Part shown: in pieces, positions 42,187-51,767 of the stretch
Layout: every line of letters begins with the position of its first letter
Numbering within the stretch: the stretch's first letter is position 1
Source: Planctomycetota bacterium
Lineage (GTDB): Bacteria; Planctomycetota; UBA1135; UBA2386
DNA: 57,731 nt
Assembly (NCBI GenBank): GCA_020848735.1
Contig: JADLHO010000045.1
Location: 1-57,731, forward strand
Direction of reading: 5' to 3'
Notes under the pieces: generated by a model
Told to the model about the DNA's origin: nothing
What the model saw: the letters and a program-made list of their open reading frames with translations, nothing else
The model's database searches: none
Program-made: the position numbers and the translations under genes

Positions 42187-44928
42187 TCAGCGCGCGCGCG
42201 CGGCCGCGAGCAGGGCGCGGAACTCGTCGTGTGCATCGAGGTGCAGGACCGACCCGAGGCTCTCGAGCATGGCCGGCGGCATGGGTGCTTCGGCCTGCAT
42301 GCGGGTGAGTGACGCGATGGCCGCCGCCGGGTCGCCGTCGGCGACGTGGCACTCGGCGAGCATGCGATGGCTCTGCATGAGCACGTCGCGCGCCACCGGT
42401 GCGGCGCCGCCAGCCACGGCCTTCGCGAACTGCTCGAGGGCCTCGCTCACGTCGCCTTTCACCGCCGCCGCGTTCGCGGCCCGCCGCCCTTGGAGCGCGC
42501 GGTTGTAGTGGGAGAGTCCCAGGGCCAGGTGGTCCGCGGGTTCGGCGCGGCCCTGCGCGACGAGCTCTTCGAGCGTCGCGATCGCACGGCCGAAGCACGC
42601 GATCGCTCCCTCGGCGCGTCCGGCGTTCTGGTGCGCGATGCCGGCGCGATCGAGCATCGTCGCGAGCTCACGCCAGGTCTCGCTGCGTTCGCGATCGATC
42701 GCCATCAGCCCGGTGTGCAATGCGATCGCACGGTCGAGGCGTTGCGCCTCCTCCTCGTGATCGCCGCGCGACGCCGCCGCCTCCGCCGCACCGAACTCCG
42801 TGAGCGCCTGCTCGATGCGGTACTCGATGCGCTGCGGGAAATCCGTGGCGAGCGCCGCGAAGCCGTCGGCGGCGGCGGCATACGACTCGCGCGAGACGGT
42901 CGCGTCGCCGAGCGCCTGGGCATTGCGACCGAGACCGGCGCGGGCGCGCGCGAGTTCGCGCCGTGCCTCGGGCTCGGCCCCGTCTTCGCCGACGAGTGCG
43001 AGTGCATCGACGACCATCGCCCGCAGCTCGTCCCGGGCCTCCTCGAGTCGCCCGAGGGCACTCAGGACGACGCTGTGGTTCGACCGCAGCCGCAGATCGG
43101 CGATGCGGGCATCGCGCCCGCCGTCGGACGCCGTGAGGCGTCCGCGGTACTCCATCGCACGCCGCAGGTCGGGCTCGGCATCGGCGAAGCGCCGACGCGA
43201 ACCCCTCGCCATGCCGCGGTCCGCGTGCAGGGATGCCGCGAGCGAGAGCGTGCGCGCATCGGCCGAGGCGAGGGACGCAGGACCTTCGATCCGTCCGAGA
43301 GCCTCGTCCCACAGTGCGAGCGCGCCGTCGAGATCGCCGCGATGACGCCGCACGTGACCGAGCTCGAGGAGCACGTCGACGAAGTCCGCCGGGTCCTGCC
43401 CGCTCGGATCGGCCCGCAGCTCCGCCTCCGCGGACTCGAGCAATGCGGCGGCGCGACGCGGCTCGCCGAGCGTGCGCCAGAGGCGCCCGGCCGCGAGCAA
43501 TCCGCGGACGTGGGCGACGCGCACCTCGCGGAGCTCCCCGTGCTCGGCGTGGATGCGCACGAGGCGCGCGACCACGTCGTCGAGCTGTGCCGCGCGCAGG
43601 GCATCGAGGCCCGGCTGCTTCTCCAGGCGCGGATCGTTCGCCTGGGCGGCGAGTCGCTCGATCGCGCCCAGCGTGTCGCGCAATCCCGTCGCCACCGCGA
43701 GGCGCGCGGACTCGCGATAGTGGCCGATGGCGAACAACGCGGCGGTGGCGAGCGACGGCACGGCGACGAGCAACGTCGCGACGACCGGACGGCGACGCAG
43801 CCGCCGCGCCGTGGCCAGCACGATCCCGACGGGGCGCGCCGCAACGGGGAGCCCGGCGAGGAACCGCTCGAGATCGTCCGCCAGCGCGCGCGCGCTCGCG
43901 TGGCGGCGCGCGGGATCGGGGTCGATCGCCTTCGACACGAGGTTCTCGAGATCGCGCGGCACGGCGCGGTTCCGTGCGCGGAGTGCCGGGACCTCACCGC
44001 CGAGGATGCGAGCCCTCACGCGCTCGTCGTGATCGCAGCCGAAGGGGCTCTGCAGCGTGAGGAGTTCATGGAGGGTGACGCCGAGGGCGCGGACGTCGGT
44101 GCGCGCGTCGACGGCCTCGCCACGGAGCTGCTCGGGTGCCATGTACGGCAGCGAGCCGAGCTGGGAACCGGTCCGCGTGAGTCGATGGGAGCCCTCGGCC
44201 GCGGCGAGACCGAAGTCGAGCAACCGGACGCGGCCGTCGGTGCCCAGCATCACGTTCGATGGCTTGATGTCGCGGTGCAGCACCCCGCGCTCGTGCGCGT
44301 GAGCGAGCGCGTCGGCGACGTGCCAGGCGATCTGCGCGCAGACCATCGGCCAATCGCCGCGAGCGGCGGGACACGACCCGGCACAGATCGCCTCGAGATC
44401 GCGCCCGTGCAGGGTCTCCGGAGCGCGACCACGCAGGCCGGCGACGATCGCATCGAGACCCGCACCGACGATCAGCTCCATCGCGAAGTACGGCACACCG
44501 CCCTGCTCGCCGACGGTGTGGATCGGCACGATGCCCGGATGCTGGAGGCGGGCGACGGCATCGACCTCGCGGCGGAAGCGCTCGCGAGCGCCCGGGAAGA
44601 AGAGCTGCTCGGGGCGCACCACCTTCAATGCCACCTCCCGACCCAGCCCCTCCTGCACGGCGCGATAGACGACCCCCATCCCGCCGGATCCGAGCCGCTC
44701 GATGAGCCGGAACTCGCCGAGGCGCTCGGGCATCGCGTCGACGACGTCCCGCGCCGAGGCGAGCAGTCCCGTCTCACGCAGGGCCTGCAGACGCCTGCGG
44801 AGGCGCGGCGCCACGGCCGGGTGACGCGCGATGACCGCTTCGAGACCGGCTTCGCCTCCGGTCTCGAAGGCGACGAGGCACTCTTCGACGAGCGCACGCA
44901 GGTCCTCGGGCCGCGGTTCCGACGTCAC
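42187..44928 (-). CDS. Membrane-anchored Ser/Thr protein kinase with TPR-like C-terminus
   Basis: The 913-residue protein has a PknB-type kinase domain (about 74-355): GSGGMGVVYRA, Lys 102, catalytic HRDIKPSN at 218-225, DFG at 238-240 and APE at 264-266. A single membrane helix (about 380-402) and a long helical repeat region resembling TPRs follow, probably outside the cytoplasm. Planctomycetes carry many of these beside ECF sigma factors. The start is GTG 44928. The ECF sigma gene is divergent, 82 nt away. Confidence 0.9.
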   Translation of the reverse strand: MTSEPRPEDLRALVEECLVAFETGGEAGLEAVIARHPAVAPRLRRRLQALRETGLLASARDVVDAMPERLGEFRLIERLGSGGMGVVYRAVQEGLGREVALKVVRPEQLFFPGARERFRREVDAVARLQHPGIVPIHTVGEQGGVPYFAMELIVGAGLDAIVAGLRGRAPETLHGRDLEAICAGSCPAARGDWPMVCAQIAWHVADALAHAHERGVLHRDIKPSNVMLGTDGRVRLLDFGLAAAEGSHRLTRTGSQLGSLPYMAPEQLRGEAVDARTDVRALGVTLHELLTLQSPFGCDHDERVRARILGGEVPALRARNRAVPRDLENLVSKAIDPDPARRHASARALADDLERFLAGLPVAARPVGIVLATARRLRRRPVVATLLVAVPSLATAALFAIGHYRESARLAVATGLRDTLGAIERLAAQANDPRLEKQPGLDALRAAQLDDVVARLVRIHAEHGELREVRVAHVRGLLAAGRLWRTLGEPRRAAALLESAEAELRADPSGQDPADFVDVLLELGHVRRHRGDLDGALALWDEALGRIEGPASLASADARTLSLAASLHADRGMARGSRRRFADAEPDLRRAMEYRGRLTASDGGRDARIADLRLRSNHSVVLSALGRLEEARDELRAMVVDALALVGEDGAEPEARRELARARAGLGRNAQALGDATVSRESYAAAADGFAALATDFPQRIEYRIEQALTEFGAAEAAASRGDHEEEAQRLDRAIALHTGLMAIDRERSETWRELATMLDRAGIAHQNAGRAEGAIACFGRAIATLEELVAQGRAEPADHLALGLSHYNRALQGRRAANAAAVKGDVSEALEQFAKAVAGGAAPVARDVLMQSHRMLAECHVADGDPAAAIASLTRMQAEAPMPPAMLESLGSVLHLDAHDEFRALLAAARAR

Positions 44929-45010
44929 GCGCTCACGCTACCTCAGCCGGCGAGTCGATGGCCATGGCTATCATCCGCGACCCTCGCCCGCGCCGGCACC
45001 GCGCGCAGCC

Positions 45011-45601
45011 ATGGACGACTTCGCAACCCTGCTCCAGAGCGCGTCACGGCACGAACCGGGCGCCGTCGAGGCCTTGCTCGCACGGCACCTCCCCAGCCTC
45101 CAGTCCTTCCTCCGCCTGCGCGCGGGTCGCCTCGTCCTCCGCCGCGAATCGAGCTCCGATCTCGCGCAGTCGGTGTGCCGCGACATCCTCGAGAACGCCG
45201 CGCGCTTCCAATTCGACGGCGAGGACGGGTTCCGCCGTTGGCTCTACACGACGGCGCTGCGCAAGATCGCGGACCGTCACGAGTACTGGCTCGCGGCGAA
45301 GCGCGATGCGATCCGGGACGCCGCCGCACCCGACGACGACGAGGAGCTCGCCGCGCATTGCCGCGCCTTCTACACGCCGAGCGAGCACGCGATCGCGCGT
45401 GAGGACCTCCAGCGCGTCGAGGCGGCCCTGGCGCGGTTGAGCGACGAGCAGCGCGACGTCGTGCTGATGGCCAAGCTGCTCGGCCTCTCGCGGGCCGAGA
45501 TCGGCGAGCAGCTCGGCAAGAGCGAGGGGGCGGTGCGCAACATCCTCTACCGCGCTCTCGCCGAACTGGCCGAGGTGCTCGGCGGCGAAGCGCAGGGTTG
45601 A
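45011..45601 (+). CDS. ECF-subfamily RNA polymerase sigma factor
   Basis: The 196-residue protein has sigma region 2 (SSDLAQSVCRDILENAARFQ, DGFRRWLYTTALRKIADR) and region 4 (LSDEQRDVVLMAKLLGLSRA, EIGEQLGKSEGAVRNILYRA). It belongs to the planctomycete-type ECF group, usually regulated by a Ser/Thr kinase instead of a membrane anti-sigma. The partner is the divergent kinase. Downstream plus-strand genes follow with a 66-nt gap, so it may lead their transcript. Confidence 0.9.
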   Translation: MDDFATLLQSASRHEPGAVEALLARHLPSLQSFLRLRAGRLVLRRESSSDLAQSVCRDILENAARFQFDGEDGFRRWLYTTALRKIADRHEYWLAAKRDAIRDAAAPDDDEELAAHCRAFYTPSEHAIAREDLQRVEAALARLSDEQRDVVLMAKLLGLSRAEIGEQLGKSEGAVRNILYRALAELAEVLGGEAQG

Positions 45602-45667
45602 GGGGATCGACGATCCTCCGGCCGGCGGGCCCCGACGACGGCGGCGATGCGCGAGCGGCGGCGTAGC

Positions 45668-48361
45668 ATGCGCCGCGTGTCCGCGCTCCGACTCCGCTCG
45701 CTCGCCGTCGTCCTCGGCGTCGCCACCGCGACCGCCGTGTCGGCCCAGGAGCGCACGGCGCCGAACTGGTCGCTGCAGGCACTCCGCGCGGTCGAGCCGC
45801 CGGGGAACGGCGCCCATCCGATCGACGCGTTCGTGCAGGATCGCCTCCTGCGCGTCGGACTCACGCCGAGCGCGCGCGCCGACCGCGTCACGCTCCTGCG
45901 GCGCCTGTCCTTCGATCTGCGCGGCCTGCCGCCGTCACCCGCCGAACTCGACGAGTTCCTCGCCGATCGTCGGGAGGACGCGTTCGAGCGATGGGTCGAT
46001 CGGCTGCTCGCCTCGCCGCAGTACGGCGAGCGCTTCGGTCGCTTCTGGCTCGACGTCGTCCACTACGGCGACACGCATGGCTTCGACAAGGACAAGCCGC
46101 GAGCGCATGCGTGGCATTACCGGGATTGGGTCGTCTCGGCCCTGAACGACGATCTGCCCTATGCGCGCTTCGTGGAGCTCCAGCTCGCGGGCGACGTGAC
46201 GGACGGCGACGACGGCATCCCCGCGACCGGATTCATCGCCGCGGGCCCCTGGGACTTCGTCGGTCACACCGAGCTGCGCGAGGGCACGGTCGACAAGGCG
46301 ATCACGCGGTCGCTGGATCGCGACGACATGCTGAAGGCGACGCTCGCGACGTTCTGCAGCACCACCGTCCACTGCGCGCGCTGCCACGACCACAAGTACG
46401 ACCCGATCCCGACCCGCGACTACTACCGCCTGCAGGCGGTCTTCGCCGGCGTCGAGCGCGCGGACCGCGCCTGGCTGCCGCGCGCGACGCGCGAGGAACG
46501 CGCGCAGCTCGACGCGCGCGAGCGCGAACTCACGGCACGCGAGACCGAGCTCCACGAGGCGATCGAAGCACGCGCCGGCGACGCACTCGCGCCGCTCGTG
46601 GCGGCGGTCGAGCGCGCACGGGCCGCCGTGGCCGCGAGCCCGCTGCCGCAGGCCCGGGCCGACGGCCGCACCGTCCTCGGCTGGCACTCGCAGATCGCGC
46701 CGCGCGACGACGTCGTGAAGTGGGTGCAGGTCGATCTCGGCCAGCGCATCGAACTCGAAGGGATCCTGCTCCTGCCCTGCCACGAGCGCTTCGGGCCGCA
46801 TCCGGGTCCCGGCTTCGGATTCCCGCGGCGCTTCCGCGTGGAGATCGCCGACGACCCGGACTTCGCCGAGCCGACCACGCTCCTCGATCGCAGCGCTGCG
46901 GATGTCGCAGCTCCTGGCGACGCACCGCTCTGGATCGACGCGGCAGGGCAGGGTGGGCGCTTCGTGCGCGTGACGGCGACGCGGCTCTTCGAGCGCACGG
47001 CGGACTTCGCCTTCGCGCTCGCCGAACTCGCCGCGTTCGACCGCGAGGGGATCGACCGCGCGCGCGGCGCGCGGGTCACCGCGCTCGACTCCATCGAGAT
47101 GGGCGAACGCTGGGCACTCGCCAACCTGACCGACGGTCGCTCGAGCCTCGGCGTGCTCGACGACGGCCTCGATGCGCATCGCGCCCACGCCCGCGCGCGA
47201 GGGACCGGCGAGGAACACGAGCGACGCCTTGCGGCGCTGCTCGCGCGACACCGGTCGCTCGAGGAGGCACGCGAGCTCGCGGCGATCGCCGCCGCTCGCG
47301 CCGCGATCGCGTCGCGCCGCGCGGCGCTCGCCCCGGCCCTCGCCTATGCCGCGGCGACGGACTTCGCGCCGATCGGTGCCTTCTCGCCGCCGCACGGCAT
47401 CCGGCCGATCCACGTGCTCCACCGCGGGGAGCTCACCGCGGAGCGCGAGCCGGTCGGACCGGGTGCGCTCTCGTGCCTCCCGGCGCTCGAGCACCATTTC
47501 GAGGGGCTCCACGCCGACGACGAGGGTGCGCGTCGTCTCGCCCTCGCGCGATGGATCACGGACCCGGCGAACCCGCTGACCTGGCGGAGCATCGTGAACC
47601 GCGTCTGGCAGTTCCATTTCGGCCGCGGACTGGTCGACACGCCGAACGACTTCGGGCGCTTGGGTTCGCAGCCCTCCCATCCCGAACTGCTCGATTGGCT
47701 CGCGCTGTCCTTCCGCGACTCCGGCGGATCGCTGCGCGCCCTCCATCGCCTCATCCTCACGAGCGCGACGTGGCAGCAGCGCTCCGACGCCGTGCCGGCC
47801 GCGAGCGCGATCGATGGGAACAACGCCCTGCTCGCACGACAGAACCGTCGCCGTCTCGACGCGGAGTCGTTCCGCGACCTCGTGCTGGCGGTGAGCGGGA
47901 GGCTCGATCTCTCGCTGGGCGGTCCACCCGAACGGCAGTTCCGCTTCGAGGACGATCACTCGCCCCGCTACCTCTATTCCGAGTACGACGTCGACGCCGG
48001 CCGGCGACGCGCGATCTATCGGATGCTGGTCCGCAGCGTCCCCGATCCGTTCTTCGAGGCGCTCGACTGCGCCGATCCGTCGCAGCTCGTGCCGCGACGC
48101 AGCGAGACGCTCACGGCGCTCCACGCGCTGGCGATCTGGAACGATCGCTTCGTGCTCCGCCACGCCGAGCACCTCGCCGTGCGCGTCGAACGGGAGGCTG
48201 GTTCCGTGCGCGAGGCCCTCGCGTTGGCGATGCGACTCGTGCTCGCGCGCCGCGCGACAGGCACCGAACTCGACGCGCTCGTCGCGCACGCCACCGCACA
48301 CGGCCTGCCCAGCGCGTGCCGCGTGATCCTCAACCTCGACGAGACGATCTTCGTCGACTGA
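45668..48361 (+). CDS. Secreted DUF1549/DUF1553 protein with embedded discoidin-like domain
   Basis: The 897-residue protein has a signal peptide (LRSLAVVLGVATATAVSA). DUF1549 comes first (IDAFVQDRLLRVG, LRRLSFDLRGLPPSP, RFGRFWLDVVHYGDTHGFDK), with the conserved CxxCHDHKYDPIPTRDYY. A charged helical segment is followed by an F5/8-type-C-like beta domain (VKWVQVDLGQRIELEGILLL). DUF1553 ends the protein (ITDPANPLTWRSIVNRVWQF). These proteins are abundant in Planctomycetota and are nearly always encoded before a DUF1501 gene, as here (13 nt). Their role in polysaccharide use is suspected, not proved. The ATG at 45647 is an alternative start. Confidence 0.88.
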   Translation: MRRVSALRLRSLAVVLGVATATAVSAQERTAPNWSLQALRAVEPPGNGAHPIDAFVQDRLLRVGLTPSARADRVTLLRRLSFDLRGLPPSPAELDEFLADRREDAFERWVDRLLASPQYGERFGRFWLDVVHYGDTHGFDKDKPRAHAWHYRDWVVSALNDDLPYARFVELQLAGDVTDGDDGIPATGFIAAGPWDFVGHTELREGTVDKAITRSLDRDDMLKATLATFCSTTVHCARCHDHKYDPIPTRDYYRLQAVFAGVERADRAWLPRATREERAQLDARERELTARETELHEAIEARAGDALAPLVAAVERARAAVAASPLPQARADGRTVLGWHSQIAPRDDVVKWVQVDLGQRIELEGILLLPCHERFGPHPGPGFGFPRRFRVEIADDPDFAEPTTLLDRSAADVAAPGDAPLWIDAAGQGGRFVRVTATRLFERTADFAFALAELAAFDREGIDRARGARVTALDSIEMGERWALANLTDGRSSLGVLDDGLDAHRAHARARGTGEEHERRLAALLARHRSLEEARELAAIAAARAAIASRRAALAPALAYAAATDFAPIGAFSPPHGIRPIHVLHRGELTAEREPVGPGALSCLPALEHHFEGLHADDEGARRLALARWITDPANPLTWRSIVNRVWQFHFGRGLVDTPNDFGRLGSQPSHPELLDWLALSFRDSGGSLRALHRLILTSATWQQRSDAVPAASAIDGNNALLARQNRRRLDAESFRDLVLAVSGRLDLSLGGPPERQFRFEDDHSPRYLYSEYDVDAGRRRAIYRMLVRSVPDPFFEALDCADPSQLVPRRSETLTALHALAIWNDRFVLRHAEHLAVRVEREAGSVREALALAMRLVLARRATGTELDALVAHATAHGLPSACRVILNLDETIFVD

Positions 48362-48374
48362 TGACCTGCCCACG

Positions 48375-49760
48375 ATGATCGACCGTCGTGAGTTCCTGCG
48401 TCGACTCGGCGGCGGCCTCGGCGCCGTCGCCTTCGACGCCGCGCTCCGCGATGGAGCGCGCCGCACGCACCACGCGCCGCGCGCGACGCGCGTCGTGCAG
48501 CTGTTCATGTCGGGTGCGGCGAGCCAGGTCGACACGTTCGACCACAAGCCGGAGCTCGAGCGGCGCCACGGTCGCCCCTTCGACGTCGGCGGCAAGGTCG
48601 AACTCTTCCAGAGCTCGCCGGGCACGTGGATGCGCTCGCCGTGGCCCTTCCGCCCGCGCGGTGAGTGCGGCAAGGCCGTGAGCGACCTGCTGCCATGCCT
48701 CGCCGAGCGCGTGGACGAGCTCGCCTTCATCCATTCGATGACGGCGCGCTCCAACGTGCACGGCCCGGCGACCTTCCTCGGCACGACGGGCTTCGTGCAG
48801 CCGGGCTTCCCGGCATCGGGCGCCTGGATCGGCCACGCGCTCGGCAGCGCGTGCGAGGACCTGCCTGCCTTCGTCGTCCTGCCCGACAGCCGTGGCTTCG
48901 CACCCGGCGGTCCATCGAACTGGTCGAGCGGCTTCCTGCCGGCGACCCATCAGGGCACGGTGATCCGGCCCGAGCGCGAGGCGCCGATCCACGACCTCTT
49001 CCCGCCCCGCGACGTCGCGTGGCTCGACGACGACGCCGAACGCGACGGCCGCGCGCTGCTCCGCACCCTGAACGAGCGCCACGCGGCCACGCGCCCGGGC
49101 GACGACCGGCTCGACGCCCGGATCCGGGCCTACGAACTCGCGGCGCGCCTCCAGCTCGCCGCTCCGGACGTGCTCGATCTGCGCGGCGAGTCCGCGGCGA
49201 CACGGACGCTCTACGGGCTCGACGACGAGCTCACGCGCGAGTTCGGCACGCGCTGCCTGATCGCACGCCGTCTGCTCGAGCGCGGCGTGCGCTTCGTGCA
49301 GGTGTGGAGCGGTGCCGACAACGGCTTCCCGCGGCGCAATTGGGACAGCCACGAGGACCTGCCGCGCGACCACGCCGCGATGGCCGCTGCGATGGACCGA
49401 CCGGCCGCCGCGCTGCTCGTCGATCTGCGCCGACGCGGACTCCTCGACGAGACCATCGTGCATTGGACGACGGAGTTCGGCCGCATGCCCTGCGCCCAGG
49501 GCGGGCTCGGTCGCGACCACAATCCCTTCGCGTTCACCTGCTGGCTCGCCGGCGGCGGCATCCGCGGCGGCACGAGCTTCGGCGCCAGCGACGAGTTCTC
49601 GTTCCGTGTCGCCGAGCGACCGACCGAGGTGCACGACGTGCACGCCACCATGCTCTGGCTGCTCGGCATCGACCATGAGCGACTCACCGTCCGGCACGAC
49701 GGCATCGATCGTCGCCTCACGGACGTGAAGGGCCGCGTGCTCCACGAGATCCTCGCGTGA
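48375..49760 (+). CDS. DUF1501 (sulfatase-like) protein with Tat-type start
   Basis: The 461-residue protein begins RREFLRRLGGG, a Tat-like twin-arginine motif. VQLFMSGAASQVDTFDHKPE and ELAFIHSMTARSNVHGPATF follow. VQVWSGADNGFPRRNWDSHE and HWTTEFGRMPCAQGGLGRDHN carry metal-binding residues related to the alkaline-phosphatase/sulfatase fold. It is the usual partner of DUF1549/1553 proteins, 13 nt after it. The substrate is unknown. Confidence 0.9.
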   Translation: MIDRREFLRRLGGGLGAVAFDAALRDGARRTHHAPRATRVVQLFMSGAASQVDTFDHKPELERRHGRPFDVGGKVELFQSSPGTWMRSPWPFRPRGECGKAVSDLLPCLAERVDELAFIHSMTARSNVHGPATFLGTTGFVQPGFPASGAWIGHALGSACEDLPAFVVLPDSRGFAPGGPSNWSSGFLPATHQGTVIRPEREAPIHDLFPPRDVAWLDDDAERDGRALLRTLNERHAATRPGDDRLDARIRAYELAARLQLAAPDVLDLRGESAATRTLYGLDDELTREFGTRCLIARRLLERGVRFVQVWSGADNGFPRRNWDSHEDLPRDHAAMAAAMDRPAAALLVDLRRRGLLDETIVHWTTEFGRMPCAQGGLGRDHNPFAFTCWLAGGGIRGGTSFGASDEFSFRVAERPTEVHDVHATMLWLLGIDHERLTVRHDGIDRRLTDVKGRVLHEILA

Positions 49761-49794
49761 CCTACGGTCCTCCCTCGTCGTCCCGACCCCTCGC

Positions 49795-51717
49795 ATGAAC
49801 GACTCGCTCCATCGCCGCAGAGTGCGGCACGCGTTCCTGGTGTTCGCCACGTCGTCCGTCCTCGCCAACCTCTCGGCCCAGGAGCAGCTGCCCAGGGAGG
49901 ATGTCATCGACGTCCCCGCGGTCGGCGAAGGGCTCTGCGTGCACAACCTGTTCCAGTCGAACATGGTGCTGCAGCGCGATGTGCCGATCCGCATCTGGGG
50001 TTGGGCGAGTCCCGGCGCGGAGGTCGTCGTGGACTTCCTCGACGAACGCCGCAGCACGACCGCGGCCGCGGACCGCACGTGGCAGGTCGTCCTGGCCGCG
50101 CGACCGGCGAGCTCCTCGCCGGCGGTGCTGACCGTCACGAGCGCGGCGACCAGGCTCGAGCTCGTGAATCTGCTGATCGGCGATGTCTGGCTGCTCGGTG
50201 GCCAGAGCAACATGGAGTTCCCCCTCGACCGGGTCGAGAACGGCCAGCTCGAGATCGTCTCCGCGCGTTTCGACGCGCTGCGGGTCCTCACCGTGCCCGC
50301 GCAGAACGGTCCCGAACCGAAGCTCGGCTTCCCGCGCCTGCACGAATGGAGCGATTGGGACGGTCACCACAATCGCAAGGGCGACTGGGACGTCTGCACG
50401 CCGCAGATCGCCCGCGAGCTCTCCGCGATCGGCTGGGTCTTCGCGCGCCGGATCCACATGGCGACGGGGATCCCGATCGGCGTGATCGACGCGTCGCGCG
50501 GCGGCACGACGGTCGAGACGTGGACTCCCATCGCCGCGCTCCGCGCGATCGACACGCCCGAGGTCCGCGACCTGTTGTCGGAGTGGGACGCGAAGGTCGC
50601 CGCGTGGGACGCGCAGGCCGACCTCGCTCAGCGGGTCGCCGACTTCGAGCGCCGCGTCGCGCAGCGCAAGGAGAAGGGCGAGGCGATCCCCGCGGATTGG
50701 ACGCGCCCCGCGGGCCTCCTGCCCGGACCGGCGTTCGATCAGAACCGGCCGGGCAATTGCCACGCATCGATGATCGCGCCGCTCGCGGGCTTCGCCATCA
50801 AGGGTGCCCTCTTCCATCAGGGCTACAACAACGCGCTCGGCGACATCACCTCGGGCGCCATGTACCGCCAGGTGCTCGCCGAGATGATCCGCTCGTGGCG
50901 CGCGGCCTTCGGCGATCCGCAGCTGCCGTTCTGCATCATCGGCCTGTGCACCGAGGGCGCGCCCCAGACGCGCGAGAACTACTGCGAGATGATGTTGAAC
51001 GCGGGCATGCTCATCCGCGAGGCGCAGTACCAGACCTTCCTCGCCCTGCGGGATGCCGGAGATCTGCGGATCGGCTTCGCGAGCAGCTACGACCAACGAC
51101 GGTCCTGGTACCACCCGCAGCTCAAGATCCCGGTGGGCGAACGCGCCTCGCGCTGGGCGTTGGCCACGCTCTACGGCTTCGAGCGCGAGCTCCGGTGGGT
51201 TCCGCCTCGGCCCACCGCGATGAGCGTCGAGGACGATCGGATCGTGCTGCGCTTCGACCACGCCGTCTCGGCGCCCGACGACAAGGCCGCGATCGAAGGC
51301 TTCGCCATCGCCGGTGAGGACCGCCACTTCCACCCCGCCGAAGCCCGGTGGCTCGTGACCGGACGTGACGAACGCGATCAGCCGAAGGTGGATCGCAGCG
51401 CCCTGACCCTCACGAGCGCGATGGTGAAGCACCCGATCCATTTCCGTTACGCCTGGGGTCGCAATCCCATGGGCAACCTCCAGATCGCGGGCCACACCGA
51501 TCTGCCCCTGGCGACCCAGCGCAGCGATTCGTGGCCCGTCGAGGACGTGCCGCTCGGCGTGCTCGGCGGCGAGACCGCGCAGGGCCAAAGGCTCACCCGC
51601 AAGCAACGCGGCGCGATCCTCGAGGCTCTCCGGTTCGACGACCTGTCGCGCCGTCTGACGGAAGCGCGCGCGCTGATCGAGGAGCACGGCGACCTGGCCC
51701 CACCGCGCCGTCGCTGA
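49795..51717 (+). CDS. Sialate O-acetylesterase-like SGNH hydrolase
   Basis: The 640-residue protein has a signal-like start ending VLANLSA. An N-terminal beta domain (LFQSNMVLQRDVPIRIWGWA) precedes the SGNH-type motif DVWLLGGQSNMEFPL with the catalytic Ser at 138. GIPIGVIDASRGGTTVETWTP and ALFHQGYNNALGDI follow. Family members remove O-acetyl groups from sialic acid or other sugars. It lies 34 nt after DUF1501 and is likely in the same transcript, which fits a polysaccharide-use set. Confidence 0.85.
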   Translation: MNDSLHRRRVRHAFLVFATSSVLANLSAQEQLPREDVIDVPAVGEGLCVHNLFQSNMVLQRDVPIRIWGWASPGAEVVVDFLDERRSTTAAADRTWQVVLAARPASSSPAVLTVTSAATRLELVNLLIGDVWLLGGQSNMEFPLDRVENGQLEIVSARFDALRVLTVPAQNGPEPKLGFPRLHEWSDWDGHHNRKGDWDVCTPQIARELSAIGWVFARRIHMATGIPIGVIDASRGGTTVETWTPIAALRAIDTPEVRDLLSEWDAKVAAWDAQADLAQRVADFERRVAQRKEKGEAIPADWTRPAGLLPGPAFDQNRPGNCHASMIAPLAGFAIKGALFHQGYNNALGDITSGAMYRQVLAEMIRSWRAAFGDPQLPFCIIGLCTEGAPQTRENYCEMMLNAGMLIREAQYQTFLALRDAGDLRIGFASSYDQRRSWYHPQLKIPVGERASRWALATLYGFERELRWVPPRPTAMSVEDDRIVLRFDHAVSAPDDKAAIEGFAIAGEDRHFHPAEARWLVTGRDERDQPKVDRSALTLTSAMVKHPIHFRYAWGRNPMGNLQIAGHTDLPLATQRSDSWPVEDVPLGVLGGETAQGQRLTRKQRGAILEALRFDDLSRRLTEARALIEEHGDLAPPRRR

Positions 51718-51767
51718 CCCGCGCCGCCGGGCACACCCGACCCGTTCGACCCCTGCGATCCACTCCC

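Noticed and set aside
42346..45402. Plus-strand frame of about 1000 codons opposite the kinase
   Set aside because: The kinase on the other strand has complete catalytic motifs. The antisense translation is Arg/Ala/Gly-rich without motifs.
46366..46410. CxxCH in the DUF1549 protein as a c-type haem site
   Set aside because: The CxxCHDHKYDPI segment is a conserved feature of the DUF1549 family as a whole, and one motif alone does not make it a cytochrome.
45935..48784. Minus-strand frame of about 950 codons opposite the DUF1549/1553 gene
   Set aside because: It is an antisense shadow, and the plus strand has full family motifs and a good operon context.
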